DNA from: Acidobacteriota bacterium
GTDB lineage: Bacteria > Acidobacteriota > Terriglobia > Terriglobales > Acidobacteriaceae
Length of the DNA stretch: 64,000 nt
Assembly (NCBI GenBank): GCA_013289685.1
Contig: JABCZL010000020.1
Location: 1 to 64,000, forward strand
Direction of reading: 5' to 3'
Below the pieces are notes generated by a model. The model worked only from the letters and a program-made list of their open reading frames with translations. It was not told the DNA's origin and did not search any database. Below are positions 56,932 to 64,000 of this stretch, piece after piece (position 1 is the first letter of the stretch; every line of letters starts with the position of its first letter). A program made the position numbers and the translations under genes.

Positions 56932-57888
56932 ATGATTCAGACCCTGTTTGGCAGCCTCGAGGAAGAAAAGAAAACCGGCTTCTTTGACCGCATGAAGCAG
57001 GCGGTCACGCGCACCCGCGAAAACCTCGCCGAACGCATCGAAGAGGTCGTCTCCTTCGGCAAGGAAATCGACCGCAACACGCTCGACGATCTCGAAGCCA
57101 CGCTCATCGCCGCCGATCTCGGCAACACTACTACGCAGGAAGTCCTGGGAAAGCTGCGCGAGAAGGCCGACCGCAAGCAAATCAAAGACGTGCAGGAACT
57201 CAAGCGCCTGCTGAAAGAAGAGTTGCTGGCGATTCTGAACGCGGCCAACACGCGGCCGGTCAGCCGAGTCGAAGGCGCTCCGGAAGTGATTCTGGTGGTC
57301 GGGGTGAACGGAACGGGCAAGACCACGACGATCGGCAAGCTGTCTCAAGTATTCCGCTCGCAAGGAAAGAACGTGCTGCTCTGCGCTGCCGACACCTTCC
57401 GCGCGGCCGCCATCGAGCAACTCGAAATCTGGGGACAGCGCACCGGCACAGAGGTCATCAAGACCAAACCCGGAGGCGATCCCTCGGCCGTGTTGTTCGA
57501 CGCGTTGCAAGCTGCCGTGGCGCGCAAGGCAGACTACGTGGTCGTCGACACCGCCGGCCGTTTGCACACGAAGTCGAGCCTGATGTCGGAACTCGAAAAG
57601 ATGCGGCGCACGGCACAGCGTATTATTCCCGGAGCTCCGCACGAAACTCTGCTTGTGATGGATGCGACCACGGGGCAGAATGGCTTGCAGCAGGCGCGCA
57701 TGTTCACCGAGTCCGCGGGGGTGACCGGAATCGTCCTCACCAAGCTCGATGGCACGGCGAAGGGTGGGGTCGTAGTCGCGATCTCGCGCGAACTCGGGCT
57801 TCCCGTAAGGTATGTCGGCGTGGGTGAGAAGGCAGGCGACTTGCTGCCGTTCGACCCGAAGGAATTTGTGGACTCGCTGTTTGAATAG
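56932..57888 (+). CDS. ftsY: Signal recognition particle receptor
   Basis: 318 residues. N domain, then G domain: G1 [16 protein letters not shown], insertion-box [12 protein letters not shown]3 DTAGR, G4 [10 protein letters not shown], closing [22 protein letters not shown]. The acidic A domain of E. coli is lacking, as in many bacteria. It is the membrane-side GTPase receptor for the SRP (Ffh plus the 4.5S RNA at 37867). Confidence 0.96.
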   Translation: MIQTLFGSLEEEKKTGFFDRMKQAVTRTRENLAERIEEVVSFGKEIDRNTLDDLEATLIAADLGNTTTQEVLGKLREKADRKQIKDVQELKRLLKEELLAILNAANTRPVSRVEGAPEVILVVGVNGTGKTTTIGKLSQVFRSQGKNVLLCAADTFRAAAIEQLEIWGQRTGTEVIKTKPGGDPSAVLFDALQAAVARKADYVVVDTAGRLHTKSSLMSELEKMRRTAQRIIPGAPHETLLVMDATTGQNGLQQARMFTESAGVTGIVLTKLDGTAKGGVVVAISRELGLPVRYVGVGEKAGDLLPFDPKEFVDSLFE

Positions 57889-57896
57889 GAGTGCTC

Positions 57897-58103
57897 ATGC
57901 AAGATGCTGGTCAGAAACCCTCGCGACTCAAGCTCTTGCTCGATTTCGTGAAGCGCCTGCTGGGCAAGAAGCCGACCGCACCTCCCGGAGATCCGTACGC
58001 CTATGTGATGGCTCCTGTGCGTCGCGGCCCAACAGGACGCAGCGGCGCTGCCGTCGCCGAGATTGAAGACGATTCGTATCGAAGCTTTCCTCCGCGCAGT
58101 TGA
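57897..58103 (+). CDS. Small hypothetical protein downstream of ftsY
   Basis: 68 residues; ATG 57897 has GGAG upstream and starts 8 bases after the ftsY stop. Basic N-terminal helix (SRLKLLLDFVKRLLGKKP) that could lie on a membrane, then a Pro-rich middle (APPGDPYAYVMAPVRRGP) and an acidic end. No recognised domain. Tight spacing suggests co-transcription with ftsY, so it may be a real accessory gene. Confidence 0.6.
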   Translation: MQDAGQKPSRLKLLLDFVKRLLGKKPTAPPGDPYAYVMAPVRRGPTGRSGAAVAEIEDDSYRSFPPRS

Positions 58104-58134
58104 AGCGATTACAAATCAAGTAAACTCATCGGCT

Positions 58135-58247
58135 TTGTCATCCGGAGCGAAGCGAAGAAGTTGCCCTCAGCCTGTCGAAGGAACCTATGCACTCCAGGCC
58201 AGTTGCACAGATCCTTCGCGGCAGAAAGACGCCGCTCAGGATGACAA
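58135..58247. repeat. Imperfect long inverted repeat
   Basis: Starts TTGTCATCCGGAGCG and ends CGCTCAGGATGACAA (14 of 15 outer bases match); inner parts contain CCTGTCGAAGGAA and TCCTTCGCGG. Same family as the hairpin at 35594. The remainder of the gap to 58350 shows nothing else. Confidence 0.6.
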
Positions 58248-58350
58248 GGCTGGTGCAGTTCCGTCGTGGTAGATTTCTCCTGGATGCCCGCTCACTCTGC
58301 CACCGGCTCAATGGACTTTTAAGCAATAATGGCTTTGGAGGTGGGTACTC

Positions 58351-60090
58351 ATGTTTGGCATGCGTGGACTTCAGCTGGTAAGACGGTTGGTCGTCGCGGC
58401 GGGGTTGGTGGCAGCGGCTCTGCCAACGCTTGCGGCGAAGAACGCAAAGCCGGAGTTCGGACCCAATGTTCTATTCTTCGATCCGTCGATGCCATCGCAG
58501 GCAATCCAGAAGCAGATCGATGCTGTATACGCGGTGCAGGAGCACAACGAGTTCAGCGCGCAACGGAATGCGCTACTGTTCCTGCCCGGAAGCTATTCGG
58601 TGAACCTGCCCGTGGGCTTCTACACCGAAGTGATAGGGCTAGGCGCGTCGCCCGATGCAACGAAGATTAAAGGCAACATGCATGCGGATGCGAATCATGA
58701 GCACAACAATGCAACGACGACTTTCTGGAGAGCTGCGGAAGGGCTCTCGGTTGATCCGGCGGGCGGCTCGATGCAGTGGGCGGTCTCGCAGGCGGTCTCG
58801 CTGCGGCGGATGCACATACGCGGCGACCTGGTGCTCCACCAACATCACGGTTGGGCCAGCGGTGGTTGGATGTCGGATTCACTGGTAGACGGAAATGTCG
58901 ATTCCGGAAGCCAGCAGCAATGGATCTCACGCAATTGCGATTGGAAGAGTTGGACGGGCTCGAACTGGAACATGGTGTTCGTCGGCGTGGCGACTCCGCC
59001 GGAGGGGGCATGGCCTAAGCCGCCGTACACGAAGGTAGCCTATACGCCAGTGGTCCGCGAGAAGCCTTTCCTGCAGGTGAACGCTGCGGGTGAGTTCAGC
59101 GTGCGGGTTCCGGAACTGCACAGCGACAGCGTCGGAATTACGTGGCGCAGTGGAGAAACGGCGGGAGAGACGATTCCAATTACGCAGTTTTATATCGCGC
59201 GCCCGGATGTGGATACAGCGGAGACGATCAACGCTCAGCTTGCCCGGGGCAAAAACCTGATTCTGACGCCCGGGATTTACGAACTGGCGGCTCCGATTCA
59301 CGTGACGCGCCCGCATACGGTGGTGCTGGGTCTGGGTTTTGCGACGCTGCGTCCGGTGAAGGGCACGGCGGCGATGATGACAGCCGATGCGGACGGAATC
59401 GAGATTGCTGGGCTGCTCTTTGATGCGGGCCCGAGTGAGTCTCCGGTGCTGCTGGAGGTGGGACCGGAGGGAAGCCGGGAGCGCCATGCGAAGGACCCAA
59501 TCGCGCTGCACGACGTTTTCTTTCGTGTGGGTGGCGCGGGAGTAGGCCGGGCCAAGGTAAATTTGAGGATCAACAGCAACGACACACTGGTGGACCATAC
59601 GTGGATCTGGAGAGCGGACCACGGCGACGGAGTGGGCTGGGATCTGAACACCAGCGAGAACGGGCTCGTGGTGAATGGAAATGACGTCACGATCTACGGC
59701 CTCTTTGTAGAGCATCACCAGAAATTCCAGGTTCTGTGGAATGGCAATGGGGGGAGGACTTATTTTTATCAGTCCGAGATTCCTTACGATCCTCCCGACC
59801 AGGCGAGCTATACGAGTGCGCCCGGGGTGAATGGCTGGGCCTCCTACAAGGTGGCGGATGGAGTCACGAGTCACCAGGCTTGGGGGCTAGGCATCTACAG
59901 CGTCTTCATTTATCCGAATGTGACGCTGACCCGCGCAATCGAGACGCCGAGGAGCCCGGGGATTCGGTTCCACAATATGATCACCGTTGCGCTGGGCAAT
60001 CACGGCGAAATCAGCCATGTGATTGACGACGCTGGGGGTGCGACCGCGATGCGCCCTCGCGTAACACCCAAGGTGACGAACTTTCCATGA
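58351..60090 (+). CDS. Secreted beta-helix (pectate-lyase-fold) protein
   Basis: 579 residues. Signal peptide MFGMRGLQLVRRLVVAAGLVAAALPTLAA. The rest has many turns of a right-handed parallel beta-helix, e.g. LFLPGSYSVNLPVGFYTEVIGLGASP and NLILTPGIYELAAPIHVTRPHTVVLGLGFATLRP, and DGVGWDLNTSENGLVVNGNDVTIYGLFVEHH. Such proteins are often annotated as GH55-like or coagulation factor 5/8-like. A glycoside-active role is possible, but catalytic residues are not identified. Probably periplasmic or extracellular. Confidence 0.8.
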   Translation: MFGMRGLQLVRRLVVAAGLVAAALPTLAAKNAKPEFGPNVLFFDPSMPSQAIQKQIDAVYAVQEHNEFSAQRNALLFLPGSYSVNLPVGFYTEVIGLGASPDATKIKGNMHADANHEHNNATTTFWRAAEGLSVDPAGGSMQWAVSQAVSLRRMHIRGDLVLHQHHGWASGGWMSDSLVDGNVDSGSQQQWISRNCDWKSWTGSNWNMVFVGVATPPEGAWPKPPYTKVAYTPVVREKPFLQVNAAGEFSVRVPELHSDSVGITWRSGETAGETIPITQFYIARPDVDTAETINAQLARGKNLILTPGIYELAAPIHVTRPHTVVLGLGFATLRPVKGTAAMMTADADGIEIAGLLFDAGPSESPVLLEVGPEGSRERHAKDPIALHDVFFRVGGAGVGRAKVNLRINSNDTLVDHTWIWRADHGDGVGWDLNTSENGLVVNGNDVTIYGLFVEHHQKFQVLWNGNGGRTYFYQSEIPYDPPDQASYTSAPGVNGWASYKVADGVTSHQAWGLGIYSVFIYPNVTLTRAIETPRSPGIRFHNMITVALGNHGEISHVIDDAGGATAMRPRVTPKVTNFP

Positions 60091-60255
60091 GATGATGTAA
60101 CCGATGATTATGGGTTCGAGTTCGCGTTTTATCACGGTTCCTAGCACGGATGCTCCGGTTGTGTGACGATCAGGTAGGTCTACCAAGAAGATGTTGACTT
60201 TCCGTTTGGGGCAGAGTAACTTTCCGCCCACGATCCTCCCCCCAAGGAAGTTGCT

Positions 60256-60578
60256 TTGGCAACCGACTCCAGTCAGGTTAGCTACTCGTTCGATGGAGCA
60301 ACTGTTGCCGCTCGTCTACGACGAATTCCGGCGCCTGGCCGCATTGTCTCGCAGGGCGCGAAGAGCATACTCTGCCAAGCACGGCGCGGGTTCACGAAGC
60401 TCAACAGCCCGGCTGCACTCGATGAGCGGCAACGCCGGCTGGTGGAGTTGCGTTTCTTTGCTTGCCTTTCGACTGATGAAACTTCACAAGTGAGATTTCT
60501 CCAGCCACGGTGAAACAAGAATGGGCGACAGCAAGGTTATGGCTCTTCCAGAACATGAGCAGCCCCGCCGAAGCATGA
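60256..60578 (+). pseudogene. Decayed ECF sigma-factor gene (Ser/Thr-kinase-linked type)
   Basis: Pieces of a sigma-70 ECF protein lie in order but in different frames: region 2 start (EQLLPLVYDEFRRLAA, from about 60295), a basic linker piece (ARRAYSAKHGAG), region 4 (LDERQRRLVELRFFACLSTDETSQ), and, after another slip near 60490, ISPATVKQEWATARLWLFQNMSS with a stop at 60578. The middle, normally about 80 residues, is missing. Many bacteria of this phylum place such a sigma gene directly before a Ser/Thr kinase gene. The stop still overlaps the kinase start as ATGA. Confidence 0.8.
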
Positions 60579-63469
60579 CACCGGAACGCTGGCAGCAGGT
60601 CAAAGGAGTTCTCGCGTCGATTCTGGACGCGGACCCGGGCGAACGATCTGCCTATCTGGATCGAGCCTGCGAAGGGGATCCTCTGCTGCGCCTGGAGGTT
60701 GAGAGCCTGCTCGCGGCGGACCAAGTATCGGAGTCCGCATTCCTCAACGTCCCGTTGATGGAAGTGGCCTCTTCGCATGATTCAGATGCAAAGGCGCGAA
60801 TCGGGCACCGGATCGGTCCTTATCATCTGGTCGAAGAGATTGGTGTTGGCGGCATGGGCGAGGTGTACCGCGCTTTCCGCGCCGACGATCAATACCGCCA
60901 ACAGGTCGCGATCAAGCTGGTGCGGGCCGGCCACGACTCTAGGTTCGTGGTCAGCCGCTTCAAGAACGAACGGCAGATTCTAGCCAACCTCAATCATCCC
61001 AACATCGCGCGTCTCCTCGATGGCGGAACTGCAGAAGACGGTGCGCCGTACTTCGCCATGGAGTTAATCGAGGGCGATCCCATTGACCAGTACTGCGAAA
61101 GCAACCGTCTGTCGACTACGCAGCGCTTGAAGCTCTTCCTGCAGGTGTGTTCGGCGGTCCAGTACGCACATCAGCATCTGATCATCCATCGGGATATCAA
61201 GCCCAGCAACATTCTTGTCACCTCAGAAGGTGTACCGAAGTTGCTGGATTTCGGCATCGCCAAGATCCTCGACACCGATGTCGTCTCTGGCCAGTTCGAA
61301 CCCACTTTGACCATGTTCCGAGCCCTGACCCCGGGCTATGCCAGCCCGGAGCAGGTGCGGGGCGAAGCCATCACCACGGCCAGCGATGTTTACTCCCTGG
61401 GTGTCGTCCTTTACGAACTGCTCACCGGTCGCCATCCCCACCGGCGACCCGAGAGCACTCCCGAGGAAATGGCTCAAGCCGTTTGCCAAGTCGAGCCTGT
61501 CAAGCCGAGCGTGGTGGTGCGGAAAAGCAAAAAATCGGACCCTAACGAAACCGGCACCGCCTTGCCTCAGGTCATTGAAGGGTCCGCCGACAAACTGAGC
61601 AAAAGACTGAGCGGCGACCTGGATAACATCCTCCTCATGGCCTTGCGCAAGGAACCTCCACGGCGCTATGGCTCCGTCGAACAGTTCCAAGAGGATATCC
61701 GCCGGCACTTAGAGAATTTGCCCGTCATTGCCCGCAAAGATACAGCCCGATATCGAATGACGAAGTTTGTCGCTCGCCATAAAGTTGGAGTTGCTGCGAC
61801 CGCCATCGTGGTGCTGACTCTCGCGATCGGAGTTGCTGTCACCGTGCGCGAGGCGCGAATTGCGCAACGCCGCTTCGACGATTTGCGTAGCCTTGCCAGT
61901 TCGCTGATTTTTGACGTGCATGATGCGATTCGGGACCTTCCCGGCTCAACCCCGGCTCGCAAATTGATTGTGGCCAAGGCGGTAAAGTATCTCGACAGCC
62001 TTGCGCAAGACGCACAGCGCGATCCTTCCCTGCAGCGCGAACTGGCCGCCGGATATAGACGAATCGGCGAAGTCGACTCCTCCAATCTTGGAGATCCCGT
62101 CGGCGCTGTGGCCAGCTACAAAAAAGCTTTGACGATCCGGCAAGCGCTGCTGGCTTCGCGTAGCGCCACCCTCGATGACCTGGTGGAGTTCGCTGAGACC
62201 ACTCGTCTCACTGTCAGCGCATCGCTGAAGATTGATACTCCGCAATCGACCGGTCTCGAAACTCTGCAGCATGCTGCCCAGATGCTGGAGCAGGCTCTGG
62301 CTCAACACCCTGGTCACCCGGACATCCTTCGGGTGTTGGCTCGTAACTATGCACAACAGGCCGGTCTTCTGTCTGGTGCTTTTGGCCTGTCGCATCTGGG
62401 GAACGTCACGGCCGCGCTCCAACCTCGTCGCCGAGAATTGGAATTGACGGAACAACTTTGTGCCTTGCAGCCGAATAATCCAGACTCCCAGCGCGACTTG
62501 GCAGCCTCGCTCGGTTTTATGGGAGATTTGCTGTACGCCACCGGCCAAGAGGACGAAGCATCACAAGACTACGTCAGAGCGGAGAAGATACTTGAAACCT
62601 TGGTGACGCCATCACCAACTGCGAAGGTACTGATGGCGTTATACGACAGCCACTATCGCATGGGACCCATCAAGCTGGCGCGCGGCGACCTGCAAGGCGC
62701 TACTGTGGAGGCCCAGCGTACGGTCGAGATCGCCAATCAACTCAGCACGGCTGACCCCCTGAACACCATGGCCCGACTCCTGCTTGCGGCTGCATACTCA
62801 GATCTGGGCGACGCACTGTCCAGGGCACAGGATGTCAGCGCAGCGAATTCGGCGATTGCCAATGCCATGCGCATCGACGCTGACCTGGTAAAGAATCACC
62901 CGAGGGGCAGGGAGTTCCCCCACATGCAAGCCTTCCGCTTCGAGGCGGCAGCCTCTGACTTTCAGAGGATGGGAGAGCTTGCGAAGGCTCTCCACTTCTA
63001 CGAGCAATCCCTGGCCACTTTCTCGGAAATACAACGGTCAGATCCGAGCGACGCTGGGAATCGACACTGTCTAGCTGCAGCTTATAACGGAATGGGCTGG
63101 ACCCTCGCCCTCCTCCATCGTCCCAGAGAGGCCGAGGAGTTGCATCGCAAGGCGTTGCGTTTTGCGGAACCTGATGCAACCGCCAGTCACCCGGACGAAG
63201 AAGCCCTCTATCGAACCGCCGACGCTTACAGCGGACTCGCCGACGATGAAAACATCCTGGCCGAGGAGACCACGCAGAGCAAGTCGGCGAAAATCGAACA
63301 TTGGGAAAACTCACGCAATTATTACCAGCAAAGCCTGAAAGTCTGGAGCCAGGTTCCGAGACCAAAGATCATCAGCCCGGAGGGGAATGACTGCGTTCCA
63401 CCCGCGGTTGTCGCCCAGCGGTTAGATCGGGTGAATGCCCTGTTGTCCGACTCTGTCCAGAATCGTTAA
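60575..63469 (+). CDS. Ser/Thr protein kinase with C-terminal TPR-like repeats
   Basis: 964 residues from ATG 60575, the codon that overlaps the sigma-remnant stop; an upstream in-frame ATG at 60521 adds 18 residues. The start TPERWQQVKGVLASILDADPGERSAYLDRAC is usual for the family. Kinase domain at about 85-370: GVGGMGEVYRAF, VAIKLVR, HRDIKPSNILVT, DFGIAKIL, GYASPEQ. A helix near 407-426 (VGVAATAIVVLTLAIGVAVTV) separates it from about 520 residues of helical repeats (SLASSLIFDVHDAI..., many A-L-x-x-Q-P-x-[NH]-P). The repeat part would be outside the membrane. Partner sigma is broken. Confidence 0.93.
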   Translation: MTPERWQQVKGVLASILDADPGERSAYLDRACEGDPLLRLEVESLLAADQVSESAFLNVPLMEVASSHDSDAKARIGHRIGPYHLVEEIGVGGMGEVYRAFRADDQYRQQVAIKLVRAGHDSRFVVSRFKNERQILANLNHPNIARLLDGGTAEDGAPYFAMELIEGDPIDQYCESNRLSTTQRLKLFLQVCSAVQYAHQHLIIHRDIKPSNILVTSEGVPKLLDFGIAKILDTDVVSGQFEPTLTMFRALTPGYASPEQVRGEAITTASDVYSLGVVLYELLTGRHPHRRPESTPEEMAQAVCQVEPVKPSVVVRKSKKSDPNETGTALPQVIEGSADKLSKRLSGDLDNILLMALRKEPPRRYGSVEQFQEDIRRHLENLPVIARKDTARYRMTKFVARHKVGVAATAIVVLTLAIGVAVTVREARIAQRRFDDLRSLASSLIFDVHDAIRDLPGSTPARKLIVAKAVKYLDSLAQDAQRDPSLQRELAAGYRRIGEVDSSNLGDPVGAVASYKKALTIRQALLASRSATLDDLVEFAETTRLTVSASLKIDTPQSTGLETLQHAAQMLEQALAQHPGHPDILRVLARNYAQQAGLLSGAFGLSHLGNVTAALQPRRRELELTEQLCALQPNNPDSQRDLAASLGFMGDLLYATGQEDEASQDYVRAEKILETLVTPSPTAKVLMALYDSHYRMGPIKLARGDLQGATVEAQRTVEIANQLSTADPLNTMARLLLAAAYSDLGDALSRAQDVSAANSAIANAMRIDADLVKNHPRGREFPHMQAFRFEAAASDFQRMGELAKALHFYEQSLATFSEIQRSDPSDAGNRHCLAAAYNGMGWTLALLHRPREAEELHRKALRFAEPDATASHPDEEALYRTADAYSGLADDENILAEETTQSKSAKIEHWENSRNYYQQSLKVWSQVPRPKIISPEGNDCVPPAVVAQRLDRVNALLSDSVQNR

Positions 63470-63740
63470 CGTGACAATATCACTGTCTGCACTAACTGTT
63501 GCGCTTCCGTGCATTCGGTTTCGCCGAGTCACGGTGCGGTGCGCTCGATGCTTGCGCTGCAGACGCGCCGGAACCAGGTGCCCTGCGTTGGTCTTTGGGA
63601 TAGGAGTTGCTGTGAGGGAAAAAGAGACAGCGCGAGGTGCGTTTGGGAGCTAAGCCCCTTGTACTGCGAGAATCATAGTTTCTCAGTGGGTGAAACGGTC
63701 TCGCTCCGATTGACACAATGACTGTGTGGGCGAAACTGCC

Positions 63741-63860
63741 GTGGCAAAAATAATTGAGTTTTACATACCGACCAAATTCGCGAAGCGTGTGAAGTGGGTT
63801 CCTCCGCAGCAACGGGGGAGAGTGATCGAGTTTTGCCTGCCTACGAAAAAATCTGCTTGA
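63741..63860 (+). CDS. 39-residue small protein, IEF-x-P repeat family (copy 2)
   Basis: From GTG 63741; the ribosome site is weak. Product: AKIIEFYIP at the start, RKVKW-like middle (KRVKWVPPQQRG), then RVIEFCLP and KKSA at the end. It matches copy 1 (14607) in both motifs, length and tail. A possible sigma-54 promoter (TGGGATAGGAGTTGCT, GG at 63597-63598, GC at 63609-63610) lies 130 bases upstream. After it, GGAGGAG and an ATGGGGGC start occur at 63898, repeating the layout that precedes the activator at 14767. Confidence 0.65.
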   Translation: MAKIIEFYIPTKFAKRVKWVPPQQRGRVIEFCLPTKKSA

Positions 63861-64000
63861 GGTCGAACGGGATAAGTACTCTGCGGAGGAGCGCGGCATG
63901 GGGGCTCTGACGCTCGATTAAGAGCCTGATTTCTGCTTCACGCAGAAGGCTGCAAGGCTGAGCAGTCTTCATTCCGAAGCCCCGGCGACTGAAAATCTTC
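63861..64000. other. Window end, 3' flank of the small protein
   Basis: A short frame ATGGGGGCTCTGACGCTCGA(TTAA) at 63898 gives MGALTLD then stop. It has GGAGGAG upstream, as has the activator start (MGATVAFTD) after copy 1. Whether a longer gene begins beyond the window is unknown. Confidence 0.3.

Noticed and set aside
1-64000. CRISPR array, prophage or insertion-sequence transposase
   Set aside because: No regularly spaced repeats, Cas genes, phage structural genes or IS ends seen. The only transposase-like gene is the RAYT.

Overview
The window looks like a chromosome segment of an Acidobacteriota bacterium (Terriglobia-like), placed from gene content only. The signs are: Gram-negative envelope genes (KdsC, Mla transporter, beta-barrel protein) together with bacillithiol genes (bshA, ypdA); a Reg_prop/NarL two-component pair; a Ser/Thr kinase with helical repeats behind an ECF-sigma gene; a REP-associated transposase (RAYT) with its scattered REPs; and frequent GTG/TTG starts.

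Region 1 (1-16 kb) is accessory in character and by eye less G+C-rich. It opens with a secreted Kelch-tyrosinase fusion (cut by the window edge) behind a DUF2490-like protein. Divergent to these is a GAF-GAF-AAA+ sigma-54 activator, followed by a STAS protein and a complete mlaEFD-type lipid ABC transporter whose MCE subunit ends in an OmpA-like domain. I find three good sigma-54 (-24/-12) promoter matches, one before each unit, and two copies of a palindrome at enhancer-like distances, so the block reads as one sigma-54 regulon. After it come a Reg_prop sensor kinase with its response regulator, a DoxX protein, a 38-residue small protein and a second sigma-54 activator without a sensor domain. 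The region ends at a 5' half of a tRNA gene (about 16.03-16.07 kb).

Region 2 (16.3-60 kb) is mostly housekeeping: YceI, KdsC, tRNA-Val, a YdjC-type deacetylase, PilZ, BshA, a LytS-type kinase, ProC, GalE, DCoH, YpdA, FumC, two FabH paralogues, 4.5S RNA, a transglutaminase, RimO, YacG, PgpA, CinA, ThpR, PlsY, GpsA, HD-GYP, a Ser/Thr kinase and FtsY. A RAYT gene at 43.1 kb sits among seven REP copies (43-57 kb). Two of these are translated as near-identical N-terminal segments of the RAYT and of PgpA. One gene (DinB-like, 37 kb) carries a frameshift.

Region 3 (60-64 kb) holds a decayed ECF sigma gene joined by an ATGA overlap to a large Ser/Thr kinase, then a second copy of the small-protein family seen at 14.6 kb. 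This small protein (two IEF[YC]-x-P motifs, C-terminal KRSA/KKSA) and the sigma-54/palindrome regulon are the best candidates for something undescribed.
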